Shown in pieces: positions 9,430 through 21,800 of a DNA stretch of 64,000 nt (position 1 is the stretch's first letter; every line of letters begins with the position of its first letter). The notes beneath the pieces were generated by a model, which saw only the letters and a program-made list of their open reading frames with translations, searched no databases and was not told where the DNA came from. The position numbers and the translations under genes were made by a program. Origin of the DNA: Penicillium oxalicum (Eukaryota > Ascomycota > Eurotiomycetes > Eurotiales > Aspergillaceae); assembly GCF_001723175.1 (NCBI RefSeq), contig NC_064653.1, forward strand, positions 1,240,001 to 1,304,000. The letters are read 5' to 3'.

Positions 9430-11420
9430 GCAGTTATCTTCTCTGTCGCTCTCGCAAAGTGAAATGTGATCGTCGTAGGCCTTGTGCCATTTGTCTGCGT
9501 ACGGGATTAAGATGTATCTACTCGGCAGTTACCAGTAGAGCCCTTAAATGACCATTTCGACCCATTGACTAACGTGTGCTGCGCTTGATCGATTGGCCGG
9601 TCTCAAGGCTCTGGCAAGACACCTTGATACTAAAGAGGTAATCGAAAAGCAAGTATAAGAGTCATCACGAGGGGTTTCTCCCAACGAGGTTACCAAGTTG
9701 GACGATCAATCTAGTCAGATAATAGACAATTTGGTCTGCTTATGATCAGTGACACAGCTAATTGCTTTGTGAGCAGCATCTTGTGGGCAAGCTTAGGAGA
9801 TGAATTTTGGTTTCAAGTCAAGCCCAGTCTAGCGGTTTTCCATCTTGTCGAAAAATGGAAGAGTTATACGACCTGCTTTATTACCTAGTATTAAAGGACG
9901 AAGTCATTAAATGTGGTCACGATCTGGTCAGCCATCGACTTCATGGCGTCGCTGGGTTGCAATGCGGCGATTAGAAGGTTCCAAGCTCTTGTGCCGTCTT
10001 TGTGGACGCATCATCCACCTATCTCACGATCTGTGGCACTATCTATTAGCTTCGAAATGAGTGTCGCTCCACTTGCATGTATCTTCTTACATGGTAAATC
10101 TAGTCACATCTTTCTGCGATGTTGTGATATGGCCCGGCTTTGCGAACCGCAATCCCGAGGTGGTGTTCTTCGCAATTTATTGTTCTACTATAGTCAGTAT
10201 GGAGTCGAAAAAAAACGCGAATGGACTCTTGATCTCTCTCGAGCAGCGGTAGTCGAGCATCGGTGCCAATTTGCGGTGGAACAAGCCATTGAATGATCCG
10301 CACTGATCTTCTGAATACCCAGAATGAGGGGGTTCTAATCCTAGGTGACGTCCTCTTTTTTCTCTTTTTAAACGGCATTGTGGAACGAAGATACGTTCCG
10401 TATTGCCTGGTCAATGGCGGTACTTGTCTTCTGTATCGCACAAGCCACGAGACTACACCGGGACAGGGCTTCATCAGGTCTTTACCTGCTGGAGGCCGGG
10501 ATTCGCCAAAGTTCATGATGGTATATCTATACACTTACTAAAGATCCGCTTCTCCGAGTAATTTAGTTACGAGTCCATTCCAGCACTCGGACCCATGTTC
10601 GATACTCGAGCGCCACTCAATATCAACGATAGTGATCTGACTCCTATGAAGATCAAGTTTCCTGCTGTATGTGAGGAATTCACCGAGATAGCATGTTGTC
10701 TCATTCGATGTACGGCCATGAGTATTGTATTGAAGACGGTTCACTTGACCTTCGCAAAGCCGCAACCTGGCACGTTGGAACTAGCCGAAAAATACTGTTC
10801 ATTGCCGAGAAAACTTCTTTAGCAAAGAATCTTCAGCAATAGCTCGAGGGAAGGGATTTCAGGCATTGTGATTATTGATCTAAGTTACCTTTGCCCAGAC
10901 TTGTGTGCTAGTCACACGTCTCATCACCGCTCGGACTTGGCTGGTGATCTACTATCCACTTCGACAGAAACACAATGGTGCAAATTTGTCTAGTTCAATC
11001 CTAGACCAACTGTTCACCACGTAAGTAAAAGCTCTGTAGCTATTAAATCAACAACTCACCAGTACTGTACTTTGATAATGAGCCTTGCACTCGAAGACTT
11101 ACGTGCAGTGGTTTGCGATGGCTATTGTGCTGTGAGAAATCTACTCGTGGCCTCCGCCACAAGGTTGTGATCTTGCCTGGGAGTAGACTCGAGCCATACA
11201 CGATAGGTGGAAAATGGAAGAATTCAAAGCCAATATTTGGCGTTCGATACCTAAATCAGCTCATGGTCGAGGCACATCATTTCCGTGCAATTCAAAATTG
11301 AAAAATATTTTGTCTACAAACACGCCCTTGCCGGCCACCAGAGGAGATATACCGTTTATGTATTGGACTGGATCCTTCCAAAGATTTATTCGTGAACTGT
11401 GCTTCAGATCTAAGGTCTGA
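9430..11420 (+). pseudogene. Decayed Zn(II)2Cys6 transcription factor
   Basis: Separate fragments in correct order but different frames spell a fungal zinc-cluster activator. At 9444-9527 the frame reads CRSRKVKCDRRRPCAICLRT plus GLRC, matching Cys2 to Cys6 (C-x6-C-x5-C-x2-C-x6-C). The residue expected to be Cys1 reads Tyr (TAT), and a stop follows at 9549. At 10612-10650, PLNINDSDLTP is the hallmark of the fungal_trans middle domain, followed by FTEIACCLIRC. Near 10943-11022 comes LVIYYPLRQKHNGANL...DQLFTT, and near 11100-11330 TYVQWFAMAIVL then in-frame stops. Intact genes of this family are usually 600-900 codons with few introns. Here stops and frame changes break every segment, so no functional regulator is made. 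Borders are approximate. What it once regulated is unknown. Confidence 0.8.
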
Positions 11421-14067
11421 AGTGGATTTGAAAGACCACGAGTTCCATTATCATGTTGTTTTCTAGAAAATTTCACTTCTCTATAGATAATATATGATGC
11501 GGCACTGAGGGCTGCCAGGTGGAACCTGCAGAAATTGTTCGTCTTCCCACCGAAATTAAGTCATCTATCAATTAAACTCCAGCTCTCTAATTGCAGATTC
11601 TTGTCTCGCTACGGTTCCGACAAATTACAAGTGGAGGTTTGCGTAAGCCTCTGGCGACGTGGAGATGAATGCACAAAAGGCAGCCTGGATAGAGAGAGCT
11701 GTCCTGGGCGGCCACATGGATGATGCTAGGTCACTGCATTAATGCCTTACTTTTAGGGCATACATATAGTGACCCCCGGACAGTCCCAGAAAGCTCTCTT
11801 GAAGAAATGGCTCCCGGCGGGATTCTCTTGCCCACTGGGTCCTGCACTCTCGAGAGTGATTTCACATGGTTCAACGTCGAATCAACCATCAAGCCAGCTC
11901 TTTCACGATTGGAGAAAAAAATCTCATCTCCACGGACGTGGTCGATATCATCCAGGATACGGCAGATCGTCCTTGGGCCGTTGTAATTAAGGCGACCGTG
12001 CTGGTCGAATATTCGATGCAGTGTAGGGCAACTCATTACAAACTCGTCTTTCTTGCGACCCAATCACCAGATAAACCTGACAGTCCCGAGGACCATAGCT
12101 ATTGCAGCCTCCTACGTACGTGGGATGGAAGGACCTGCATTTGTTTGGTCTTCTATTCGGAACTGCCAAGGCACGACAATCTAAGAAACATTATGAACGA
12201 GATCCACCAGCCTTTTCCGGTCTCCTGAGCGAGGCCCGATTATGACCTTTTTTCGTGATATTTTGTCCCTCATTTTTTGGGGTCTTTTTCCCCCCCCCAT
12301 TTCCTCTGGTCCCCCTTTTAAAGTTGAAGGTTGAAAATTAGTATCCTGAACTTTGTCCATGCCGCACAAGACATAAACAAAGAAAGATGGGTTGATCGAG
12401 AGTATGTGGAAGAGAGCCAACGAGGGCCACTGCTATTGACTGGGGTTCCACGGTGGGCCAGAGAGTCTGGATTCTCGAAATCTCACTTTCATCGAGGGAC
12501 ATCTCGAGTCGAGTGGACAGCATGGAATATTCCGGGCGCGTTCCATGATTCCACATCTGATGGTTCTTTCCCACAATTGTGGAACCCCCCCGTCAATGTT
12601 TTCGGAAATCAATAGTCGGTTGCCCCCTATATCTTCATTCTCTTTTGGAAAAGGCCGACCGTACCCAATCAGACGAGGGGGGGGGGGAGGGGTGGCTACA
12701 CCCTACTGGATTTTGGAGTACCGAATCGCAATCGAATTTTGTGCACTGAACTCTGAGCAGAGAATTGCCCGAGGTCGATTGGAAGGGGGTGGGGGAGGAG
12801 AGAAATAACCATGACCATCGAAGGGGTCAGATATGGCCTCGTGCGTCGTCGCAGGGCAGAGGAACAGAGGAAAGCAGAAAAGGGGTAATGAAAAGAATGG
12901 AGAGATCGATTTATCTGGAGTAAGTTTGGGAGCTAACCATGGACCGCACCGTTTATGCCCCGTCAAGTCTCTGCCCAAAGCACCTGCGTGATTCTCGTGA
13001 ACCAGGCGACACCAATCTGGACTGGGCCGACTGCTGCCAGTGCGAGTAGCTTTGACCGAAGGCTGGAGACCAGTACGATGCGAGGTTGTACTTGTGACCT
13101 CGCCCGTATATGCTAAGTACGTAGGTAGTAAGAGTGGTACTACTACTACTACTCATAGCGCATAGTAGTAATCAAAACTCATACAAATGTGGCAGGTCTC
13201 GGCTGCTTTTGCGACCACCATACGTAAAGATCGTCAACGTACTCTGTTACACCGACCAGAGGTAGAAGTACTCAAGCACTGTCTGTGTGATCCATCCACT
13301 AGCAGACGGTCTCCAAGCTCATGCAGGCCCCATCACCAACATGGAACTGCATGGGCAGAGAGGCTTGACACTCCACTCGAGGATGTTCCGTAGCTCTTCT
13401 GCCACTCCCTACGATTCCTCAAGCCTCGAGTTAACTACATCTGTAGACGGTCTCCGATCTTTGAATGACATGGATCCCGTCATTCCCCCAGCTAGTCAGC
13501 TACTACTGGAAGAGTAAAGTCAAGGCACCACCTCGGAGACTACTAGTAGTATTTTGCCCCCCCTAATTCACGCTCTCGCCATCATCACCCGAGCCGTCGT
13601 AAAAGTACCGACTTGGTCGTCTTTGCCCCTGTCTGCAAGACCAATTTTTTTTTGAGTGCTTCTTGTCTGCTCGTTTCTCTTTTCTTTTTTGCTGCAGAAT
13701 TTCTTCCACCGTCACTCTCTTCTGTCATCCAACCCGCTGCCTTTTTCTCCTCTGCTCTTTCAGCATTCTCCTTTCCTGGTGCCATTGACGCTCCCCCAAA
13801 CGTACCTCCCCTTTCGCTCTTGACCCTCCCGCCGACCGCTTTCCCCGTGACTAGTGCCACTGCCCGGCACAATTTTCGGGTCGCTCCTGAATCCCTGCGA
13901 CCGCAAAACAAGTGCCCTCAAGTTGACGAGTTCTCTCCCCCCCCCCTCCATCTCCAGTGACGCCGTCTATAAGCGTTTGCTCCCATTCCTCTTCGTGAAG
14001 ACGCATCTCTGGCATTCAACTGTGAATCCCTGGATCACCCGCCGGCTCGATCTCTTCTCTAGTCACA
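11421..14067. other. Gene-poor region and rasA promoter/leader
   Basis: No gene is recognised. A 110-codon minus-strand frame at 11731-12063 lacks any family match. There is a (TAC)n run near 13137-13153, and G or C homopolymers occur near 12291 and 12677. From about 13630 to 13770 the plus strand is strongly pyrimidine-rich (CT tracts). Such tracts are common around transcription starts of highly expressed fungal genes, so this is the likely rasA core promoter or 5' leader. Confidence 0.5.
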
Positions 14068-15169
14068 ATGGCCTCCAAGGTGAGCTACCTTGTTGCGTGT
14101 GCCTGACCGCTAGGCGCCTCTCTCCTCCCCCCCCTGCGAGTTTGCTTCGCGAACCCTTTCCTTCAAAATCTCAGGACCACTTGAAAAGTTCGAGTGAATC
14201 TCTCTGCGAGTGATGGTTAGGTGGTGGTCGTGCCGTATCAAATACCACTGAGTGCCTTCAATTGCTAACTCCTGTGCCCTGCTCGCTCGTAGTTCCTTCG
14301 CGAATATAAGTTGGTAGTGGTTGGTGGTGGTGGTGTCGGAAAGTCGTGTTTGACGATCCAGCTCATTCAAAGTCATTTCGTGGACGAGTACGATCCGACA
14401 ATTGAAGGTGGGTGGCGCCTTTCGCTTTCTCCGAGCACCTATGGGCTCTATAAGACACGAGATCGGGATCGCTGACCATGCTGGTGTGAGGTGACAGATT
14501 CCTACCGCAAGCAGTGCCTTATTGACGATGAGGTCGCTCTCCTGGACGTGCTCGATACGGCCGGTCAAGAAGAGTATTCCGCCATGCGGGAGCAGTACAT
14601 GCGGACCGGCGAGGGCTTCCTCCTCATCTACTCGATCACTTCGCGTCAATCATTCGAAGAAATCATGACCTTCCAGCAGCAGATCCTGCGTGTCAAGGAC
14701 AAGGACTATTTCCCCATCATTGTCGTTGGTAACAAGTGTGATTTGGAAAAGGAGCGCGTCGTGTCCTCGGAAGGTACGTATTCACATCTCGAAAGGGCGC
14801 CATTTCAACCGAACTTGGGAGTTTTTGGTGGATGAAGACACTCTCGTTGCGATCCTACTTTGGTACTCTACGCATCGATAATAATCAACGAATTGGTCGC
14901 TAATTTGTCCTCTTTTTTTTTTTCTTACAGAGGGCGAAGCTCTGGCTCGTCAATTCGGCTGCAAGTTTATCGAGACCTCCGCCAAGTCCCGCATTCACGT
15001 GGAAGACGCCTTCTACGACCTCGTCCGTGAGATTCGCCGATACAACAAGGAGATGTCTTCCTACCCCTCCGGTTCGGGCGCTTTCGGGGCCCGTGCCCCC
15101 GAGAACAAAATGGAAGTCAGCGAGCCTGGCGAGAGCGGCGGCTGCTGCTCCAAGTGCGTCGTCATGTAA
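14068..15169 (+). CDS. rasA: Ras small GTPase RasA
   Basis: Four exons (14068-14079, 14293-14407, 14498-14773, 14931-15169) give 213 residues. Exon 1 encodes only MASK. The G-domain is complete: P-loop GGGGVGKS at 15-22, effector loop [29 protein letters not shown] as switch II, NKCD for guanine specificity, and ETSAKS. Gly17 aligns with human Ras Gly12, so the normal GTPase residue is kept. The tail [10 protein letters not shown] ends in a CAAX box (CVVM) for farnesylation, with upstream cysteines available for palmitoylation, which places the protein on the plasma membrane. The five extra N-terminal residues and the GARAP-containing hypervariable tail are typical of filamentous-fungal RasA. 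In Aspergillus this protein controls germination and polarised growth. The 213-nt first intron begins directly after codon 4. Confidence 0.97.
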
Positions 15170-16481
15170 ACGAGCCCTCTCATATACCCACGGCCACCTC
15201 TGACGAGTCCTCACCCACGTCCTCGAACACCACCCTCAAAAAAAAAGAAATTAATCTCAATTATACTGCACTCGATGTCTCAACATACCATCTTTTATAT
15301 CGCAACTACGATGCGATCCCGAAGGCGTATCAGGGGCTTTGTGAGGTCAACACCGCGTGTGTTGAGAAAAAATGAATTCAGAAGAACTGGTCAATGAGGG
15401 GGGGTTTTGCGAGCTGTGTTTCCTGTCGGGGAGAATCCGAAGCACATCGAACCTTAATATGCGGCGGACGTTGGATCTGGCGCTCTTCCATCTTTCGGCC
15501 CATGGAGCAGACATAGCTTGGGGGTCCTTGGCTTGAGTGGGGCCCTCATCAGGATGGCACGAAGGTCATGCTGCCATGGACACTGTGTGGGCGACCGTGT
15601 GCATTCCGTCATGCCGAAAGATTGTTTGTTCATTTATTTCTTCCTTGGAGTTGGTGAATCGGGGCTTCGACACGACATGATTTGGCACCATCGCGCAACC
15701 ACTCGTTGAATATTCCCCTCTTTTTGACGCCAAACCTTGTCTCATGAACATATTGATTCCCCCTTTTTGTTTTGCTTTATCATTCTTTGGCCCTACAATT
15801 GCATGTCTCAATTGTTTCGCATCGACGGCCTCCTATTTACTTGCTTTTTATCTTGTGTTGTTTGGTTTCGCGGAAGATTCTTTGCCCGGTTCGACTTCGT
15901 CTCTTTGGTTTTTTTTTTCATCCGTGATGTTTCCTCACGTCAAACTTGTTGTCTCTCTTCTGTTTTGGTACCGTGGTGCGGGTCGACATGACCTGTCAAT
16001 ATATATTGCCCTCCAAACGAGGGGGGTTCAGCTCTAATTACCACATCTAAGCGATATTTTCTGATCTTTTTTCTTTGCTCATCTGGTGCAATTCTCAACC
16101 TACAACACGCGGGACAAGTACCTACTAAACTACAGGCAACGTTGCCTAGCCCGTCACATCTTGGCCTATTCACTCCATGGAGGTCCCCGCCTCTGGAGAG
16201 CTCTATCAATAAAAAGTCGCGGGAAGTTCAGCTGATCTGTTCGCTGTCAGCTTGAAAAGTCCGTCCGATCCCCGCTGGTTCATCCCCGGCTCCACACAGA
16301 CGGATGAAGTCCGAGAGCATTGACACATCCTTGATACGCCCGGTCTCATTATCCCAAAGTGATGCGATGGTACCTGTTGTGGGCGACCAAAGTCTCCGTG
16401 TAATTGTAGTAAGTGCATAAAATTTTTCAAATATGGATTCAGTCTGATGCGAGCCGTGGTGGCTCATCCCTGATCCATCAT
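15170..16481. other. Convergent 3' flanks of rasA and the MoaB/Mog-domain gene
   Basis: About 1.3 kb lies between two convergent stop codons. T-rich runs near 15755-15940 would suit 3' untranslated regions. No gene or RNA with a recognisable motif was found. Confidence 0.55.
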
Positions 16482-17652
16482 CTATTGACTGTACACATGT
16501 TCCGTATCTGAGGGCGGATCCAATTCGTCTTCCTTTTCGACCAGTTTACCCTCCACGCCAGCTTCAACCTCCGCGACCAGCGAGTCCATGTACTCCTTAT
16601 CGGCCCCGACCAGGGTCACCGTGTTGCGCTTCTTCCCCCAGCGAGGGTAGCTGCCAACTTTGATGCCATGAGGCTCCACCTTGGCCGCCAATTCCGTCAA
16701 GAAGGGCGCGACTGCGCTCTCCGGCAATGGCGTGCTAAACAAGAATCGGAAAGTTCCCTTGCCCTCGGGATCGGTGAGACGGGGAATCAGGTGCGGCTTC
16801 AGATTGAGCAGTAGTCGCTCGAACAAACGGGGCACTCCCGGCAAGATGTGTACGTTGCCATTGACCACAGCGATTGGAACCCATAGATCATCAGCCACAA
16901 AGAGCGCTTGCGACTCGGCCGGCAGGTTGGGATCGTAAGGAAGTTCGACCATGCGCAACTTGGCGGTCAGCCCCGGGGAAGGAGTTTCCCAGTCGAAGTT
17001 GGGTTGTTTGGGATGTGGGCGAGAGAGTCGCTTCATACGCTCGAATGCGGGTTCGTGCAGCTGTAGTGAGAGCCCAAAGGCCTTGGCAATGGATTGATAG
17101 GTGATGTCGTCATGGCTATTGGGCCAAGTAGGGAGAGGTTTTAGTCTCGACCGCGCTCTTTGTTTCTCCATCTCCGGCAGCTGTGGACAGAAACGGTGGA
17201 TGCTTACGTTGGACCAATGCCACCACTTGTGACCACGAAATCGTATTTGGAGCTCATGCGGCGCACGGCCTCCATGATGTCCTCCTCATCATCCGGAATC
17301 ACCTCGATGCGCTTGAGCTGGATGCCAAGGCCGAAGCAGAATTTGGCCAAATAGGTCGAGTTGGTGTCGACTGTCTGTTGGGGTCCGTCGCCAAACGAGG
17401 GTGTTGTCAGCTCAATTGCGGCACCGCCAGAGATTCCCAGGGACAGAACACTCCCACCTTTCCACCGAGCACTTCATCACCGATGATCAGACACGCAGCC
17501 GTGTGGATGGTGCTTGCGTTGGAAGCTGATGTCATTGCGAACGGACCAGATCGGCGGGCCAGGGACGAAGTCGGCAGAGTTGGAGAAGCTGCGCGGACGG
17601 AACCGAACGGGCGGGCAAGCTGTCGTGTGAGGAGATTCAATCGGTTCAGCAT
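16482..17652 (-). CDS. Molybdopterin-binding-fold (CinA / FLAD1 N-domain type) protein
   Basis: Three exons (17652-17458, 17374-17208, 17115-16482) encode 331 residues. The frame shows IIGDEVLGGK|TVDTNS across intron 1 and VVTSGGIGPT|HDD across intron 2. These two glycine/aspartate blocks define the MoaB/Mog nucleotide-binding fold shared by CinA and the N-terminal half of human FLAD1. PYDPNLP and VHILPGVPRLFERLL later in the chain also fit the CinA-like group. In that family the domain hydrolyses pyrophosphate bonds of FAD or related nucleotides, so a nucleotide-salvage or repair role is more likely than molybdenum cofactor synthesis. The N-terminus MLNRLNLLTRQLARPFGSVR resembles a mitochondrial presequence. 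An internal Met at residue 40 could start a cytosolic form. The intron 1 donor is GTGGGA, a weaker but acceptable site. Confidence 0.88.
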
Positions 17653-18085
17653 GAAGGAGATGGACTGTTTTGAAGTGAGAGAGTACTATCTGGGAAGGAG
17701 GAGAACGCAAAGGGTTGGAAAGTAAAAAAGGCAAGAAGGATCACTGCTGAAGAGAAACCAGGATCTTGCTCTAAAGATCGAACGGGCTACGTGCATCGAT
17801 CGATCGCGCCGAGGAGCGGAGGGAGCAGGTGGTGGAAAAGTGGGGAAGATGCACTTGGACTGACAGAGACGATCGCGGAATTCCAAACTCCAACTAAACT
17901 TATCGCCCCTCTTCAACAAGCCAGAGCTGTGTATATCGACACATCTCTTGCACCGCACATTCGTTCGCCAGCCCTCCGGGTACTTTGATATACACATACC
18001 TGAATTTCGTTGCAGCACTGCTGTTCCGTGTTCCTGAAATCCTTGTCGTTTGCTCGGTCAATCGCCCACATCGGTCAATTTCGTC
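17653..18085. other. Divergent promoter between the MoaB/Mog-domain gene and the GMF gene
   Basis: A 433-base divergent promoter. The palindromic run ATCGATCGATCG lies near 17796-17807. No firmly assignable factor site is visible. Confidence 0.5.
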
Positions 18086-18845
18086 ATGGTAAGCTCCCCC
18101 CACCTTGTGTCCTGCGCGGTGGGCAGGGCTCGCGGTAGCAAGCTCGTTCTTCAAAGTCATGAAGTAGCAGCTGAAATTTTGCATTCTACAGCCTGGTTTA
18201 TATTCATTCTCTCCGGAGACGAAGGAGCGACTGCGCAAGTTTCGCTTGAGCTCATCCAGAGCCAAGGAGCCGCAAGCTCAGATTTGTGAGATCCCTGCCC
18301 CCCGCTTCAATCCGGACCGTGGAATACATAAGCTCAGAAGAGCCTGATGCGATGATCAGAAAAAAAAAGAAGGCAGTTAGAGTCCTCCACGGAGGACTCT
18401 GCTCTGTTCGGGCAGACCTTTGTTGCTGACCTCGAATACCTCCAGACGAGATTGACAAGAATACGGGAGAGATTCGCCCCAAGAATGACGAGACATACAC
18501 CAACATGATGGATGTAGCCGATGACTTGCCCGAGACTACTCCACAGTTCATTGTTCTCAGCCATCCATTGACCTTGGTGAGTGCTCTTGAAGCCGGATGG
18601 GAGTGGGAAAGCTCTTGGTAGCATGGTACTAACGGCAGGATTCCTGAGTTCAGAAAGATGGTCGCCTTTCCGTTCCCTACGTCCTCCTCTACTATAAGCC
18701 CGAAAACTGCAAGACCGACACCATGTATCAGTATGCCAACGCGGTCGAGTTGATGCGCACCACGGCCGGAGTGAACCGTCTGATTCCCGTTGAAAGTGAA
18801 GATGACGTGATCTCAATTGAGTCGAAGCTGGCTGGCGACGAGTAA
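18086..18845 (+). CDS. AIM7: Glia maturation factor / Aim7-type ADF-domain protein
   Basis: Four exons (18086-18088, 18192-18285, 18446-18576, 18654-18845) encode 139 residues, the normal size of a single ADF/cofilin-like GMF domain. Exon 1 consists of the ATG alone. The chain opens PGLYSFSPETKERLRKFR, continues QAQIYEIDKNTGEIRP, then PQFIVLSHPLTL and KDGRLSVPYVLLYYKPENC. It ends with an amphipathic segment containing AVELMRTTAGVNRLIPVESE. The KFR and the short loop before the last helix separate GMF from cofilin. GMF proteins bind the Arp2/3 complex, inhibit new branching and promote debranching, so the role here is turnover of actin patches. Phases match at all three introns (0, 1, 0). Intron 2 contains a perfect 10-bp hairpin. 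Evidence for the family is strong; exon 1 rests on splice logic. Confidence 0.9.
18379..18400. repeat. Perfect inverted repeat inside GMF intron 2
   Basis: AGAGTCCTCC at 18379-18388 and GGAGGACTCT at 18391-18400 are exact reverse complements separated by AC. In the transcript they would fold into a 10-bp stem within the intron, downstream of the donor at 18286. Confidence 0.8.
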
Positions 18846-21800
18846 GGGCAGAGTCCAAATTGCATGGGGAGACTGGTCTTATTCAAAAGATCACAGTCTC
18901 TGACATAAGGGTCCTTTGGTAGGTCAAGTTCCTGCGCCATTCACAAGGGGTACCCTTCAAGGCGCTTTGTTGAAGGACATTGGACTGGGTTCTCGACATC
19001 CAGGTTGAACAGACAATTGGACTGCGGGACTCAGTTGTATATTTCTATTCAATGAGTCAGGGGTCTGATGGTTATCTCAAAGGGCTATGGCAATCGGATG
19101 AGACCGTCATGACATCTTCAACTTGGCTGGATCCGTGTTTGGTTGATTGTGACGGTGGAGACGAAAGAAACACCGCCGCGACCTTTGATTCTGAATCTTG
19201 CCATCTGCCCGAAGATCCCTCATCGGCCCGGGAACCCCTGTTTTGGGGGATCTTTTTTGTAATGAACGTACATATTGCTATCATATACAAGGATTCTTGG
19301 ATGAAACTTTGCCCCTGCTTCCTCTTCATCAAGAATATCTCTACGTAAAGATGCATTTGCGACTATGTGTATACTTTCCTTGTGTTTCAAGGATCGATTG
19401 CTTCACTCCAGAGGGCCTGCTACCGCGAGTTGTCGTAAACCTTGTTCTGCCTAGACGGGTCTACATGATCTCTTGGAAACCCCACCCGCTTCTCTCACAC
19501 ACTCTCTACCTACCCTTCGGTCATTTTTCCTACATAGGACGCCTCAGAAGCGACAATGAGTGACCGGAGGACTTTTTCTATTTGGCCAAAAGGTCACTCA
19601 CTTACATTAGGTATTCCCCATGTGATCTATAGTATTTGATCTCACTCTTTCATCAACGCTGTCTGTAGTTATCTGGTTACTGCAAAATTAGATATATCAG
19701 GCCTAAAGCCTGAACAGACCTGTGAACTTTTGTCCTCTTGTCTCTCAAGGTGGGTGCTCAAAATATTGACCGAAGATTTTTCACCAGCGTATCCCCAAAT
19801 CTGAGGGCTAATGACATTTCTGATGCCTCGAGTCGGAAAGAGACTGGAGAAATTAGCACTAGAAATCAAACACAGTACGACAAGGAAGATATGGTTATAT
19901 ACATAGGTAAAGATTCGGCATGAATATTTCTATAGAAATTGATGATGCAGCAAGAACCAAGACTGAGTATCTGAGTATATAGAGATGATGGCCTCAGAAC
20001 GGATCACATGTAAGATTGAAGAGACCGGAATTATCCCTCTCCTAGTGAAAAGCATCAAGTATTTGCCAGCTGGCATCCGCGAGAGTATCCCATCTCTATA
20101 CCTATCGAGTCTTCCAGATTAGGTTCCCAGATATGCCAAGTGACACAGAAGTAGCCATTCCATTTCGTATGAGGCTCCATGAAAAGGTGGATTTCCAATA
20201 CGTCAAGACTTTTAGACTTGTCCATTTTGATAGATTTATCATTTGAGGTTTAGTATTGCCCTGTATAGAATGTCCCCGAATACATACCCAGCAAGCAGGT
20301 CTCTATCGATCATCTATGTTGCCCCCGTCAGGAACAAGATTGACGAGACCTGGATAACCTTTCAAGGCTGGAAACAGCGCCCACATTTATTGTTGAACAA
20401 TAAGAACCCCAATGGCGGACGACGGACTATTTTGAACTAGAAATTTTCTACCGGCGCATCCAGACTCAAGGCTGCCCAGGGTTATTGTATGCTCTTTAGG
20501 GGTCAACCCCTTCCAAATGTCAATCTCCTATCGGGCACTTCGAGGGTTTCGTTGTCGTTGACGTACTAATAATACCGCAGCCTCCCGCTGTACTAGTATT
20601 TGAGATGGAAAAGTGCAAAGGTAGCATACTGCTCTGTGTGCTTTGGTATACGTAGAAGAATATACTTGGTGTTGCTACTTTAATTCTTTTCACATTATGT
20701 GTTCAAGTCGTGGGAACAAGCTTTTGCTACTTTATTTTTTTTTTTCATGAACTTCAGTTTTGCTTTTCTTGACTTGCAAGTTGCTCTGCTTTTGCAGAGC
20801 ATTATAAAGCATCGTAGCAGAGGGTTTTCTAAATGAGTCGTCTAGCAAGGACCCAAAACCAGCTACGCTGATACTGTGAATATGAAATATTTGCGAATTT
20901 AAATAGTCGAAACACATTTTCTTCACATCGATGTATACTGTTGGAAAAGATAGGAAGTTGCCGGTTATGTTGGGCATGCATAGCAAAACGCAGTCCGAAA
21001 CACGTAGGCATGTGCAGTACAGAAAAACCCGGATTCGGACAAATTATTCTAATTCAAAGGATACGTGAGTGAATTGAGGGCCTATAATCTTTGTTGTATG
21101 TAAACAGATTCCGACACGCTCTGGTCTTCCGTTTTTGCTTAGTCGAATCCTAATCATCCCGTCTCCCCCCCTCCCCCCTTTACCATCAATGACGGCGGGT
21201 CCAAATTCCGGCGGTCTGGATGAAGCACTGACCATCCATGGTGACGGTCTGGACCCGAGCCTTTCTTGACCCAGGCTGCCGGGCCGCCAATCCACAAGTC
21301 CGCCGGCCGCATTTACCGAGAGTCTGGTCCCGCAGGAAATTACAACGCATACACAGCAAGCTAAGCGATGTTTCTTACAGGTAAGATTCTGCATGTGAAG
21401 TTGGAGAGAATGGTGATGCCGGTGGGGGGAAGAAGAGGTCTGTGGGTGGAACCTCCGTTCAGCTTATTGTCGTAGCGCATCATCTCGTTGGAAAATCGCT
21501 ACAGCGATCTACAACTTTGCTTTTTATAAGCTGAATGACATGATTCGTGTAAGGACCAGTTTATTATCATGTTTGGTTCCGACAAGATTGCCAAACTCAA
21601 TCACTCCGAGCCAGAATAAAAATGGCTGAAAAATTGAGCTTCCTCTTTAGGAGGGGGGGGGTTTCCGATCCATCACTCTCGTTCTGTTTCTGGAGCTTGC
21701 CGATGGGGTTTGTGGAAAAAGTTCTGTAGATCGTCCTGATTGAGAAAGCTGGACTCGTAGGCTGTCATGTATTCCACACGCCAAAACAGCATGATGCTCT

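Noticed and set aside
11731..12063. 110-codon minus-strand frame next to the decayed regulator
   Set aside because: It is open and looks moderately protein-like but has no motif, no plausible promoter and overlaps other random frames of equal length on the plus strand.
12650..12800. Poly-G runs as possible G-quadruplex or assembly artefact
   Set aside because: Many scattered G or C homopolymers of 8-12 bases occur across the window in spacers. Without read data neither interpretation can be supported.
14068..14407. Possible activating Ras mutation because the P-loop shows four consecutive glycines
   Set aside because: GGGGVGKS is the normal fungal RasA P-loop. The residue matching human Gly12 is Gly.
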